Source: Clostridiales bacterium (GTDB lineage Bacteria > Bacillota > Clostridia > Oscillospirales > QAKW01). Taken from it: a stretch of DNA of 42,279 nt. The notes under the pieces are model-generated. The model was not told the DNA's origin, ran no database searches, and was given only the letters and a program-made list of their open reading frames with translations. Where the stretch lies: NCBI GenBank assembly GCA_003343605.1, contig QAKW01000030.1:1-42279 (forward strand), given 5' to 3'. Shown in pieces: positions 7,925 through 15,978 of this stretch. Made by a program: the position numbers and the translations under genes. The stretch's first letter is position 1. Every line of letters begins with the position of its first letter.

Positions 7925-9373
7925 ATGGAAATCAAAATCAGCGGACACAATTATCAATATGACGTAAGCGGCATGTCGCTGCTTTTTTTCCCGGGAGAGC
8001 CGGTATGTTTTAAAACACATCCCAGGGGGGCGCTCCGCCTTTCTTCCAGAGTGGTGAATACGACCCGGGGGCTTTATGCCCGCGCGACCTTCTGGATGGA
8101 AGAAAGCGTCTACCGCGCCGAGAAGAAAATGCAGAATTATACCCGGGAAGAAATGCTTGCGGCAGTGAAACATACGATTTATCGGGTTTTTTCCCGCGCA
8201 ACCGGGATCCTTCCCCCCTGGGGCATCCTGACCGGGATCAAGCCAACCGGCATTTATCAGCGTCTGCTCGCTGAAAAAGGCGCGTTGGAGACCCGCAGGA
8301 TTCTTTTGAAGGAATATCTGATGCGGCCGGAAAAAATCCCACTGCTGCATCAGATCTGCCGGGTGATGGAAACCGTGCAGACAGATTGCAGCAAAGAGGC
8401 CAGCCTTTATATTTCAATCCCATTTTGCCCTTCACGCTGCAGCTATTGTTCGTTTATCAGTGTGGCGGCGGAACGCTGCAATCATCTAATGGAACTCTAT
8501 CTTGAAAAACTGTGCGGCGAGATTCATGAAAAATGCCGGGTACTGAACGAAAACGGCCTTTCGGTCCGCGCGGTTTATATCGGCGGCGGGACGCCGGGCA
8601 TCCTCAGCCCGCAGCAGATCGAAAAGCTGCTCTCTGTCATTCGGTCGGAGCTGAAGGCTCCGCTTCGGGAGTTTACTTTTGAGCTTGGCAGGCCGGATAC
8701 CGTGACTGAAGAAAAGCTCCGTCTGTTGAAAAGCTTTGGTGTTAGCCGCATCTGCATCAATACGCAAACCACCAACGACCGGGTCTTAGAGCAGATCGGC
8801 AGAAAGCATACGCGTGCGCAATATCTGCACGCCGTATCCTTGACAAGAAAAATGAATTTTGATAGTATTAACACCGATTTGATCGCAGGCCTGCCCGGAG
8901 AAGATGAGGCTTCGTTTGCCCGCTCGCTGGAAGACGTATTGAAGGCGGGAGCCGATAATATCACCATTCATACCCTCTCGATCAAGCGGTCTTCCCGCCT
9001 ACATGAGACGCCGGATTATTTTGATCCGCGCAACGATCATGTTCAGCGTATGCTGGACCGCGCCTATGAACGCCTGCTCCGGCTGGGCTTTATTCCCTAT
9101 TATATGTACCGCCAGAAAAAAACCGTTTCAAACGGGGAGAATGTAGGCTTCGCCCGCCCGGAAACGATCTGCCTTTATAATCTTTACATGATGGAAGATT
9201 TACATACTGTCGCTGCCTGCGGGGCGGGCGCTTCCACGAAAATCATTTCAGGAGAAAGCGGCAGGATCGAGCGGATCATCAATGTGAAATATCCGTTTGA
9301 ATATATTGGGGAATATGAAAAGGTGCGTCATAATACGCATCTTCTGGAGCAGAAATTGAAGGAGAGAACATGA
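7925..9373 (+). CDS. hemZ: HemZ-type radical SAM protein (coproporphyrinogen III dehydrogenase-like)
   Basis: A 482-residue radical SAM protein of the HemZ group. An N-terminal domain of about 155 residues precedes the radical SAM core with C-P-S-R-C-S-Y-C (CxxxCxxC) and the G-G-G-T-P motif. HemZ is related to oxygen-independent coproporphyrinogen III oxidase HemN; in some clostridia the substrate is uncertain because no other heme genes are nearby, and none are seen here. The open frame extends upstream to 7805, inside the MBL gene, but ATG 7925 lies one base after the MBL stop and begins M-E-I-K-I, so I chose it. It overlaps ligA by the ATGA tetranucleotide. Confidence 0.85.
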   Translation: MEIKISGHNYQYDVSGMSLLFFPGEPVCFKTHPRGALRLSSRVVNTTRGLYARATFWMEESVYRAEKKMQNYTREEMLAAVKHTIYRVFSRATGILPPWGILTGIKPTGIYQRLLAEKGALETRRILLKEYLMRPEKIPLLHQICRVMETVQTDCSKEASLYISIPFCPSRCSYCSFISVAAERCNHLMELYLEKLCGEIHEKCRVLNENGLSVRAVYIGGGTPGILSPQQIEKLLSVIRSELKAPLREFTFELGRPDTVTEEKLRLLKSFGVSRICINTQTTNDRVLEQIGRKHTRAQYLHAVSLTRKMNFDSINTDLIAGLPGEDEASFARSLEDVLKAGADNITIHTLSIKRSSRLHETPDYFDPRNDHVQRMLDRAYERLLRLGFIPYYMYRQKKTVSNGENVGFARPETICLYNLYMMEDLHTVAACGAGASTKIISGESGRIERIINVKYPFEYIGEYEKVRHNTHLLEQKLKERT

Positions 9374-11367
9374 AGGCTGATGAAGCAAAAAAAGAAATCG
9401 ATGCGCTGACCCGGCAGCTCAATGAGCACATCCGTCATTATTATATTGAAGATGCGCCGGTCATTTCAGATTATGACTATGATATGATGATGCGCCGCCT
9501 TAAGGAGCTGGAAGAAACGTTTCCCGCGCTGCGCTCTCCGGTTTCGCCCACGCAGCGGGTAGGAGGCGGTGTGGCAGAGAATTTCAGCGAATTCAAGCAT
9601 GAAATTCCGCTCTTAAGCCTGCAGGATGCATTTTCTTATGAAGAACTTCTGGAGTTTGATCAGCGCGTACGCAAAACCTGCCCGGAGATTTGCTATGTGG
9701 TGGAGCTGAAGATCGATGGGCTTTCGGTTTCTCTGACCTATGAAAACGGTGTTTTCGTCTGCGGCGCTACCCGGGGAAACGGGATGGTAGGAGAAGAGGT
9801 TACAGCCAATCTGAAAACAATCGGCAGTATTCCGATGCAGCTTTTGGAACCGGTTGATATTGTTGTGCGTGGGGAGGTCTTCATGCCCCGCAAAAGCTTT
9901 CTGAAGCTGAATGCGCAATGTCTGGCAGAGGGCAGAAAGCCGTTTGCCAATCCGCGCAACGCGGCGGCGGGATCCCTCCGCCAGCTGGACAGCCGCATTA
10001 CGGCGGAACGTAATCTGGATATTTTTGTTTTTAATATTCAGCAATCCGGCACTAAAATACCCCAAAATCATGTGGAAAGCCTGAATTATCTGAAAAAACT
10101 GGGTTTTAAAGTCAGCCCTTTTTACAGCCGTTTTTCAGACATCACCGAAGCGTTTGCAGAGGTGGAGCGCTTCAACGCCATTCGGGAAGAGCTGGGTTTT
10201 GATATTGATGGCGCCGTAATCAAGGTGGATGATTTCGCGCAGCGGGAGCTGCTTGGCGAAACGGTTAAAGCCCCCAAGTGGGCAATTGCCTATAAATATC
10301 CGCCGGAACAGAAAGAAACACTACTTCAAAATATTACCATTCAGGTGGGGCGAACCGGTATTTTAACACCGAATGCGGAATTGGAGCCGGTCTGCCTTGC
10401 CGGAACAACGGTTTCCAAAGCAACGCTGCACAACCGGAATTACATCCGCGATCTGGATATTCGAATCGGCGATACGGTTGTTGTGCAGAAGGCGGGGGAG
10501 ATCATTCCGGAAGTCGTGCGGGTCAATTTGAAGAAAAGACCTCGAAATGCAAAACCCTTTACGATGCCGGAAGCCTGCCCGGTATGCGGAGGCAGCCTGC
10601 ACACGGATGAAAGCGGGATCGCGCTGAGATGCGTCAATCATAACTGCCCGGCAAAAATCCAACGGCAGTTTGAACATTTTGCTTCCCGCGCCGCAATGGA
10701 TATCGAAGGGTTAGGCCCGGCCATCATCGAGCAGCTGCTGGAGAATAATATGATTCAAACGCTCGACGATCTCTATCGTCTTGATGCGGATGAACTCGCC
10801 GCACTGGATGGTTTCGGGGAAAAATCCGCTGCTAATCTTTTGGCGGCGCTGGAACATTCCAAGCAGGCGCCGCTCGACCGGGTGCTCTTTGCGCTCGGTA
10901 TTCGCAATATCGGCGCAAAGGCCGCGAAGTTGCTGGCGGATCGGTTCGGTTCTATGGAAGCGGTGATGGAAGCCAGCACTGAGGAGCTTTCAGCCGTTTA
11001 TGATATCGGCGATACCATGGCGGAAAACGTCGTTTCGTTTTTTCAACGCCGCGAAAACCGGGAGCTGGTGGAGCGGCTGCAGCGCGCTGGGCTGCAAATG
11101 CCGTATGAAAAGGCGGCGGTTTCCAACCGGCTGGAGGGTAAAACCTTTGTGTTGAGCGGTGCGCTTGCAGCACTGACGCGGGAGGAGGCCGGTGCAGCGG
11201 TTGAAAAGCTGGGCGGGCGGGTTTCCGGCTCGGTTTCCAAAAAAACCTCATATCTGGTATTGGGCGATAAGCCCGGCAGCAAGCTCCAAAAGGCGCGGGA
11301 GCTGGGAATTCCGGTTGTAGAGGAAGAAGAATTTTTAATGATGATAGGCATGGAGGATCAAAAATGA
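9370..11367 (+). CDS. ligA: NAD+-dependent DNA ligase LigA
   Basis: The replicative NAD+-dependent DNA ligase, 665 residues, full length. Visible parts in order: N-terminal Ia domain (Y-Y and D-Y-D residues), adenylation domain with the catalytic K-I-D-G (Lys114), OB domain, Cys4 zinc finger (C-P-V-C ... C-V-N-H-N-C), helix-hairpin-helix repeats, and a C-terminal BRCT domain from about residue 590. It starts by ATGA overlap with hemZ and ends by ATGA overlap with gatB. In related genomes gatC and gatA often lie between ligA and gatB; here they are missing. Confidence 0.97.
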   Translation: MKADEAKKEIDALTRQLNEHIRHYYIEDAPVISDYDYDMMMRRLKELEETFPALRSPVSPTQRVGGGVAENFSEFKHEIPLLSLQDAFSYEELLEFDQRVRKTCPEICYVVELKIDGLSVSLTYENGVFVCGATRGNGMVGEEVTANLKTIGSIPMQLLEPVDIVVRGEVFMPRKSFLKLNAQCLAEGRKPFANPRNAAAGSLRQLDSRITAERNLDIFVFNIQQSGTKIPQNHVESLNYLKKLGFKVSPFYSRFSDITEAFAEVERFNAIREELGFDIDGAVIKVDDFAQRELLGETVKAPKWAIAYKYPPEQKETLLQNITIQVGRTGILTPNAELEPVCLAGTTVSKATLHNRNYIRDLDIRIGDTVVVQKAGEIIPEVVRVNLKKRPRNAKPFTMPEACPVCGGSLHTDESGIALRCVNHNCPAKIQRQFEHFASRAAMDIEGLGPAIIEQLLENNMIQTLDDLYRLDADELAALDGFGEKSAANLLAALEHSKQAPLDRVLFALGIRNIGAKAAKLLADRFGSMEAVMEASTEELSAVYDIGDTMAENVVSFFQRRENRELVERLQRAGLQMPYEKAAVSNRLEGKTFVLSGALAALTREEAGAAVEKLGGRVSGSVSKKTSYLVLGDKPGSKLQKARELGIPVVEEEEFLMMIGMEDQK

Positions 11368-12800
11368 AAGATTATGAAGTGGTGATCGGTCTGGAGGTTC
11401 ATGCGGAACTGAATACCGAAACCAAAATTTACTGTTCCTGTAAAAACAGCTTCGGCGCGGAGGTCAATACCCAATGCTGTCCGGTTTGCTCCGGAATGCC
11501 GGGCGCCCTGCCGGTTCTCAACCGGCGGGTGGTGGAATATGCGATTCGTATGGGGCATGCAACCGGATGTACCATTGAACCGCTGCTCAAACAGGACCGG
11601 AAAAATTATTTTTATCCCGATCTGCCAAAGGCGTATCAGATCTCACAGTTTGATATTCCGCTCTGCCGGGACGGGGCGGTTGAATTTATGATGAACGGGG
11701 AAACCAAGCGGGTAAGAATAACCCGTATTCATATCGAAGAAGACGCGGGCAAGCTGCTGCATCAGGAGGGGATCCCCTATTCGCTGGTCGATCTCAACCG
11801 CTGCGGTGTTCCGCTGATTGAAATCGTATCTGAGCCGGACATGCGTTCCTCTGCGGAGGCCCGCGAGTATCTGGAAACGATTCTAACAATTTTGCTTTAC
11901 ATCGGTATTTCCGACTGCAAGATGCAGGAGGGTTCGATTCGCTGCGATGTGAACGTATCGGTTCGCCCCAAAGGCTCTGATACCTTTGGAACCCGCTGCG
12001 AAATGAAAAATATCAATACCTTCAGCGGCGCACAGCGCGCCATTGATTACGAAGCGGCACGTCAGATCGAAATTTTGGAGCAGGGCGGCGAAATTTTTCA
12101 GGAAACCCGGCGCTGGGATGATGAAAAGGGCGTGAATGTTTTGCTTCGTTCTAAAGAGGACGCGCAGGACTACCGGTATTTTCCGGAGCCGGATATCCCG
12201 CCGGTTCAGCTGGATCAGGAATGGATTGACAGGCTGAAGGAAGAAATTCCGGAGCTTCCCAATGAAAAAACCAAACGCTATGTTTTATCGTTTCATTTAC
12301 CTGAAACCGATGCCGGCATTATCGCACGCAGCTATGAACGTGCACTTTATTTCGATGCCTGCACGGCAATCGATGCTTCGCTTGCCAAAAGCGCAGCGAA
12401 TTGGCTTTTGGGGGATATTGCCAAATACCTGAACGAGCGGGAAGAGGAAATTGGCGCGTTTCCGGTTCAGCCGGAACGCCTGATGGCGCTGCTGAAGCTG
12501 GTAGACCGGGGAACGATTTCCGGCGCCGCCGCAAAAAAGGTGCTGGCCCTGATGATCGATGATCCTGCGGATCCGGCTGAAATTGTAGAACGCGAGGGGC
12601 TGGTGCAGAACAGCAACGAAGAGGAAATGGCTGAAATTGTAGACGCGGTTTTGGCGGCGAATCAGAACGCGGTGGAAGAATACCGGAACGGCAGAACCAA
12701 TGCGGTGGGCTTTTTGGTGGGGCAATGCATGAAGCAATCAAAAGGCAAGGGAAATCCCAAACTGATAAACGAGCTGCTGCTGCGGCGCCTGAAAAAATGA
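11364..12800 (+). CDS. gatB: Asp-tRNA(Asn)/Glu-tRNA(Gln) amidotransferase subunit B
   Basis: GatB binds the mischarged tRNA and phosphorylates it, so that the GatA/GatC part can amidate it to Gln-tRNA or Asn-tRNA. The 478 residues start with V-I-G-L-E-V-H-A-E-L and include C-S-C ... C-C-P-V-C (zinc ligands), G-M-P-G-A-L-P-V-L-N, the D-V-N-V-S-V-R region, and a complete YqeY-like tail with G-x-L-V-G-Q-x-M. It is full length and intact. It is the last gene of the operon; gatC and gatA are not in this window, so the complex must draw on genes elsewhere. ATG 11364 overlaps ligA by four bases. Confidence 0.95.
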   Translation: MKDYEVVIGLEVHAELNTETKIYCSCKNSFGAEVNTQCCPVCSGMPGALPVLNRRVVEYAIRMGHATGCTIEPLLKQDRKNYFYPDLPKAYQISQFDIPLCRDGAVEFMMNGETKRVRITRIHIEEDAGKLLHQEGIPYSLVDLNRCGVPLIEIVSEPDMRSSAEAREYLETILTILLYIGISDCKMQEGSIRCDVNVSVRPKGSDTFGTRCEMKNINTFSGAQRAIDYEAARQIEILEQGGEIFQETRRWDDEKGVNVLLRSKEDAQDYRYFPEPDIPPVQLDQEWIDRLKEEIPELPNEKTKRYVLSFHLPETDAGIIARSYERALYFDACTAIDASLAKSAANWLLGDIAKYLNEREEEIGAFPVQPERLMALLKLVDRGTISGAAAKKVLALMIDDPADPAEIVEREGLVQNSNEEEMAEIVDAVLAANQNAVEEYRNGRTNAVGFLVGQCMKQSKGKGNPKLINELLLRRLKK

Positions 12801-12803
12801 ACT

Positions 12804-12839
12804 CTGAGCAGCCGGCGCTTTCCCGCGCCGGCTGCTCAG
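12804..12839 (+). terminator. Strong hairpin after gatB (terminator without U run)
   Basis: A perfect 15-bp GC-rich stem (12804-12818 with 12825-12839) and a six-base TTTCCC loop, starting three bases after the gatB stop. No T run follows, so it may act as a transcript-stabilising 3' end or as a Rho-assisted or weak terminator. Confidence 0.6.
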
Positions 12840-12867
12840 GGAGATCCAAAGAATTTCCAAAAAATCC

Positions 12868-12896
12868 TTGACTGCGGAAGAAGGATATGCTATAAT
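12868..12896 (+). promoter_or_regulatory. SigA-type promoter of the rpmG-secE-nusG-rplK-rplA operon
   Basis: TTGACT (12868-12873) and a perfect TATAAT (12891-12896) with 17 bases between. The distance to the rpmG start leaves a leader of nearly 90 bases. Confidence 0.85.
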
Positions 12897-12990
12897 TCAT
12901 AGTACCTGCCGAAGGGCTTATTTTTTTGTGTGGAAAATTCTGCCCCAATACTTGAAGCAGGGAGGCCAAAAAAACAGGAGGTGCCGCAAC

Positions 12991-13140
12991 ATGAGAGTCA
13001 AGATTACGCTGGCTTGCACGGAGTGCAAACAAAGAAATTACGACACAATGAAAAACAAAAAGAACGATCCCGACAGGCTGGAAATGAGCAAGTACTGCAG
13101 ATTTTGCAGAAAACATACCCTGCATCGAGAAACCAAATAA
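12991..13140 (+). CDS. rpmG: 50S ribosomal protein L33
   Basis: A 49-residue L33 of the large ribosomal subunit. It starts M-R-V-K-I-T-L-A-C-T-E-C and has a second C-R-F-C pair, so this is the zinc-ribbon (C+) form. Full length with a basic tail (K-H-T-L-H-R-E-T-K). The ATG at 12991 has an AGGAGG site at 12977-12982; longer frames upstream are just open sequence. rpmG-secE-nusG is the standard Firmicutes order. Confidence 0.93.
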   Translation: MRVKITLACTECKQRNYDTMKNKKNDPDRLEMSKYCRFCRKHTLHRETK

Positions 13141-13166
13141 GTTTCTATCGTAAGGAGGACGCAATT

Positions 13167-13406
13167 ATGGCAGAAAGCGCTAAAAAGAAGAAGTCCATCT
13201 TTTCCAGAATCGGGAACTGGTTCCGCGAGGTCCGGATTGAAACGACCAAAAGAATTATTTGGCCCACGTTTAAGCAGGTGGTAAATAATTCGGTGATCGT
13301 GATTGTCTGTGTGATCGTCGTTGGTGTTTTTATCTGGTTATTTGACTGGCTATTCTTTACAGGAATTCAGGGCCTGACCAATTGGCTCGGCGGCCTGTTG
13401 GGCTGA
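13167..13406 (+). CDS. secE: Preprotein translocase subunit SecE
   Basis: A 79-residue SecE, the small clamp subunit of the SecYEG channel. A Lys-rich N terminus is followed by the amphipathic helix with F-R-E-V-R-I-E-T-T-K-R-I-I-W-P-T (family consensus W-P) and one membrane helix (about residues 45-66). This is the usual single-span form of Gram-positives. ATG 13167 is preceded by TAAGGAGG at 13151-13158. It lies between rpmG and nusG. Confidence 0.93.
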   Translation: MAESAKKKKSIFSRIGNWFREVRIETTKRIIWPTFKQVVNNSVIVIVCVIVVGVFIWLFDWLFFTGIQGLTNWLGGLLG

Positions 13407-13434
13407 TTTTTCAGAAAGGAACAGAAGGTGCAAT

Positions 13435-13956
13435 ATGGCTGAAAAAGCGAAATGGTATGCAATTCATACGTATTCTGCGTATGAGAATAAGGTTGCGACA
13501 AACCTGCGCAGAATTATTGAAAACCGCAAGCTCGAAGAGGTCATTCAGGATATTTCTGTTCCAACCGAGACGGTTGTGGAAACAACCGAAAAGGGTCAGA
13601 AGGAATATGAACGTAAGGTTTTTCCCGGCTATGTGCTGGTGAAAATGGTACTGACAGATGAAACCTGGTATATCGTGCGCAATATTCAGGGCGTAACCGG
13701 GTTTGTGGGCTCTACCTCTGAGCCGCTTCCGCTTACACAGGCTGAAATAGACAAGCTGGGCGTTGAAAAGCGGGTCGTGCATACCGACTATAAAAAAGGG
13801 GACTCCGTGCGTTTTATTGCTTCGAATATGAGTGGTTTTGTCGGCGTGGTGGACGAAGTATTTTCAGATTCCTCCAGGCTGAAGGTGGTGGTTTCCATGT
13901 TCGGGCGGGAAACCTCTGTTGAGGTGGGCTTCGATCAGGTGGCACCCGTAGAATAA
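13435..13956 (+). CDS. nusG: Transcription termination/antitermination protein NusG
   Basis: 173 residues, usual length. The N-terminal NGN domain starts A-K-W-Y-A-I-H-T-Y-S-A-Y-E and binds the RNA polymerase clamp; F-P-G-Y-V-L-V-K-M and G-V-T-G-F-V-G are family signatures. The C-terminal KOW domain begins near residue 120 (K-G-D-S-V-R-F-I). NusG controls pausing and couples polymerase to the ribosome. ATG 13435 has an AGAAGG site just upstream. Confidence 0.96.
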   Translation: MAEKAKWYAIHTYSAYENKVATNLRRIIENRKLEEVIQDISVPTETVVETTEKGQKEYERKVFPGYVLVKMVLTDETWYIVRNIQGVTGFVGSTSEPLPLTQAEIDKLGVEKRVVHTDYKKGDSVRFIASNMSGFVGVVDEVFSDSSRLKVVVSMFGRETSVEVGFDQVAPVE

Positions 13957-13964
13957 GGCTGAAT

Positions 13965-13986
13965 CGCGTAGCTTTATACGCGTTTT
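13965..13986 (+). terminator. Small hairpin with short T run between nusG and rplK
   Basis: CGCGTA (13965-13970) pairs with TACGCG (13977-13982), followed by TTTT. It may be a weak terminator or attenuator lowering read-through into rplK, or part of the L1-responsive leader. Six base pairs only, so uncertain. Confidence 0.35.
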
Positions 13987-13991
13987 CGCAA

Positions 13992-14031
13992 GTGGGAGGA
14001 GAGTACCTTTATCTTTCCGCTATATTACCAC
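13992..14031 (+). promoter_or_regulatory. Putative L1-binding element upstream of rplK
   Basis: GTGGGAGG at 13992-13999, then a CCG and an ATTACCAC ending at 14031. The outer GTGG/CCAC pair and the asymmetric interior resemble the L1-stalk sequence of 23S rRNA (GUGGGAGG ... AAAUACCAC). It sits 27 bases before the rplK start. L1 represses its own operon by binding such mimics in other bacteria; that it does so here is inferred. Confidence 0.55.
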
Positions 14032-14057
14032 ATTGAAACACGAGGGAGGTGTTTGAA

Positions 14058-14483
14058 ATGGCTCAAAAAGTAACAGGGTTCATTAAACTTCAGATTCCGG
14101 CAGGAAAAGCAACGCCGGCGCCCCCTGTTGGTCCCGCACTGGGTCAGCATGGCGTAAACATTATGGCGTTTGCCAAGGAATTCAACGAGAGAACAAAGAA
14201 CGATATCGGGTATATCATCCCGGTTGTGATCACGGTTTACGCGGATCATTCTTTCACTTTTGTTACCAAAACTCCGCCTGCTGCAGTCCTGATCAAAAAA
14301 GCGGCCGGGATTGAGAGCGGCTCCGGGGTCCCCAATAAGACCAAGGTGGCGTCTCTTTCCAAAGAACAGGTGCGGAAGATCGCCGAGCAGAAAATGCCCG
14401 ATCTGAACGCGGTGGATATTGAAGCTGCGATGCGTATGATCGCGGGTACTGCGAGAAGCATGGGTGTTACGGTAGAAGAGTAA
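14058..14483 (+). CDS. rplK: 50S ribosomal protein L11
   Basis: 141 residues, exactly the family's usual length. Shows the L11 N-terminal pattern K-L-Q-I-P-A-G-K-A-x-P-A-P-P-V-G-P-A-L-G-Q, the linker, and the rRNA-binding domain ending near M-R-M-I-A-G-T-A-R-S-M-G. L11 forms the GTPase-associated centre and is required for Rel activation on stalled ribosomes. A GTG at 14049 is in frame, but ATG 14058 fits both the family start and the GAGGGAGG site at 14042-14049. Confidence 0.96.
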   Translation: MAQKVTGFIKLQIPAGKATPAPPVGPALGQHGVNIMAFAKEFNERTKNDIGYIIPVVITVYADHSFTFVTKTPPAAVLIKKAAGIESGSGVPNKTKVASLSKEQVRKIAEQKMPDLNAVDIEAAMRMIAGTARSMGVTVEE

Positions 14484-14495
14484 GGCCCGAAAATC

Positions 14496-14523
14496 TGTGG
14501 GAGGAAATTTCCGTAATACCACA
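14496..14523 (+). promoter_or_regulatory. Putative L1-binding element upstream of rplA
   Basis: TGTGG (14496-14500) pairs with CCACA (14519-14523) around GAGGAAATTTCCGTAATA. It repeats the rRNA-like GTGGGAGG ... AATACCAC pattern of the site before rplK and matches the 23S L1 site more closely. It lies directly before the AAGGAGG of rplA, so L1 binding could block initiation. Confidence 0.6.
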
Positions 14524-14539
14524 AAGGAGGATTTAATAG

Positions 14540-15232
14540 GTGAAAAGAGGAAAGTCTTATATTGAAAGCGCCAAGCTGATCGACGCCAATAAGTTATACG
14601 ACGTTGAAGAGGCGATGGATGTTGTGACCAAGGCGGCGCGCGCCAAATTCGATGAGACGGTTGAAGTGCATGTAAAGCTGGGCGTTGATTCCCGCCATGC
14701 CGATCAGCAGGTCCGCGGCGCAGTAGTACTGCCAAACGGCACCGGTAAAACAACCCGTGTTCTCGTTTTTGCAAAGAATGCAAAGGCGGATGAAGCAAAA
14801 GCTGCAGGCGCTGATTTTGTGGGCGGCGAGGAGCTGGTTCCCAAAATCCAGAATGAAAACTGGTTTGAATATGATGTAGTGGTTGCAACCCCGGATATGA
14901 TGGGGGTTGTGGGCCGTCTGGGCCGGGTTTTGGGTCCCAAGGGCCTGATGCCGAACCCCAAGGCCGGCACAGTGACGATGGATGTTACGAAGGCGATCAA
15001 TGAAATCAAAGCCGGTAAAATCGAATACCGCCTGGATAAGACCAATATTATCCATTGCCCGGTTGGCAAGGTTTCTTTCGGAAAAGAGAAGCTGACGGAA
15101 AACTTTAATACGCTGCTGGCTGCGATTATGAAGGCGCGGCCTTCCGCGGCGAAGGGTCAATATGTAAGAAGCTGTGTGGTTGCTTCCACAATGGGCCCGG
15201 GTATTAAAATTAATCAGGCAAAATTTATGTAA
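14540..15232 (+). CDS. rplA: 50S ribosomal protein L1
   Basis: 230 residues, full length. Shows the L1 signatures L-P-x-G-T-G-K, the V-A-T-P-D-M-M stretch, G-R-L-G-R-V-L-G-P-K-G-L-M-P-N-P-K and the closing G-P-G-I-K-I. L1 builds the mobile stalk at the E-site and is an autogenous translational repressor. The start is GTG at 14540, ten bases after an AAGGAGG at 14524-14530. Confidence 0.96.
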   Translation: MKRGKSYIESAKLIDANKLYDVEEAMDVVTKAARAKFDETVEVHVKLGVDSRHADQQVRGAVVLPNGTGKTTRVLVFAKNAKADEAKAAGADFVGGEELVPKIQNENWFEYDVVVATPDMMGVVGRLGRVLGPKGLMPNPKAGTVTMDVTKAINEIKAGKIEYRLDKTNIIHCPVGKVSFGKEKLTENFNTLLAAIMKARPSAAKGQYVRSCVVASTMGPGIKINQAKFM

Positions 15233-15238
15233 TATCGC

Positions 15239-15267
15239 TTGACAATCTTATACATCAATGGTAAGAT
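15239..15267 (+). promoter_or_regulatory. SigA-type promoter of rplJ-rplL, overlapped by an inverted repeat
   Basis: TTGACA (15239-15244), 17 bases, TAAGAT (15262-15267). An 8-bp inverted repeat CAATCTTA (15243-15250) / TAAGATTG (15262-15269) spans the same bases. The repeat could be an operator or a weak end-of-rplA hairpin. Confidence 0.65.
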
Positions 15268-15284
15268 TGTTTCATCAAAATATT

Positions 15285-15408
15285 GCTTCGCAGACAGCTG
15301 GTGCCAAATTCTGGCTTAATATCCCGCCGAGGAGTAGCTTTTTGATTCCAATATAGGATCTTAATGCTCCCAAAGCGTGTTTTTAAGCATGTTTGGGAGC
15401 ATTTTTTT
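15285..15408 (+). ncRNA. L10 leader (ribosomal protein leader RNA) with attenuator
   Basis: The leader carries the conserved L10-leader sequence GCAGACAGCTGGTGCC ... GGCTTAAT ... CCCGCCGAGG (about 15290-15332), the part that mimics the L10-binding site of 23S rRNA. It is followed by a terminator hairpin just before rplJ. Binding of the L10(L12)4 complex to this element is known to reduce expression of rplJ-rplL; termination at 15364-15408 is the likely output. Confidence 0.85.
15364..15408 (+). terminator. Attenuator terminator of the rplJ leader
   Basis: ATGCTCCCAAA (15364-15374) pairs perfectly with TTTGGGAGCAT (15392-15402), with a run of seven T ending at 15408. It lies inside the leader, 28 bases before rplJ, so it is regulatory rather than a gene end. 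Confidence 0.85.
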
Positions 15409-15435
15409 GAAATTCAAACGGAGGTAAAACAATTC

Positions 15436-15945
15436 ATGGCAAATGATAAAATCATTGCTCAGAAACAGGCGGTTGTCGCACAGCTGAAAGAGAAGCTACA
15501 AAACGCTGTAACCGGTGTTCTGGTAGACTATAGCGGAATCAATGTTTCCGATGATACCGCGCTGCGCAATACGCTCAGAGAAGCCGGCGTTGAATACGGT
15601 GTTGTAAAAAATACGCTGACGCGCTTCGCTGTGAAAGAAGCCGGGCTGGATGATCTCTCTGAGGTTCTCAGCGGGACAACGGCGTTGGCGCTTTCTAATG
15701 AAGATGTGGTAGCGCCCGCCAAAGTCCTTTATGAATTCAGCAAGACCCATGATTATTTCACCATTAAGGGCGGTTTTGTTGAAGGGAAGGTTGTTTCTGT
15801 TGCAGAGTTGGAAAAGCTGGCCACCATGCCCAGCAAGGAAACGCTGCTTTGCATGCTGCTTTATGCGCTTAACGGAAATGTTTCTGGCTTGGCGCGTGCG
15901 CTGCAGGCTGTAGTGGATCAGAAAAATGAAGCTACCCCTGCTTAA
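15436..15945 (+). CDS. rplJ: 50S ribosomal protein L10
   Basis: 169 residues, usual length. The N-terminal RNA-binding domain includes V-D-Y-S-G-I-N-V and V-V-K-N-T-L-T-R-F-A; the C-terminal helix that carries L7/L12 dimers follows (A-L-N-G-N-V-S-G-L-A-R-A-L-Q-A-V). The true start is ATG 15436 with a GGAGGT site at 15420-15425. Upstream in-frame codons at 15364 fall within the attenuator hairpin and are not part of the gene. Confidence 0.95.
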   Translation: MANDKIIAQKQAVVAQLKEKLQNAVTGVLVDYSGINVSDDTALRNTLREAGVEYGVVKNTLTRFAVKEAGLDDLSEVLSGTTALALSNEDVVAPAKVLYEFSKTHDYFTIKGGFVEGKVVSVAELEKLATMPSKETLLCMLLYALNGNVSGLARALQAVVDQKNEATPA

Positions 15946-15978
15946 TTTTGAATTTATATATTAATGGAGGATAAACAA

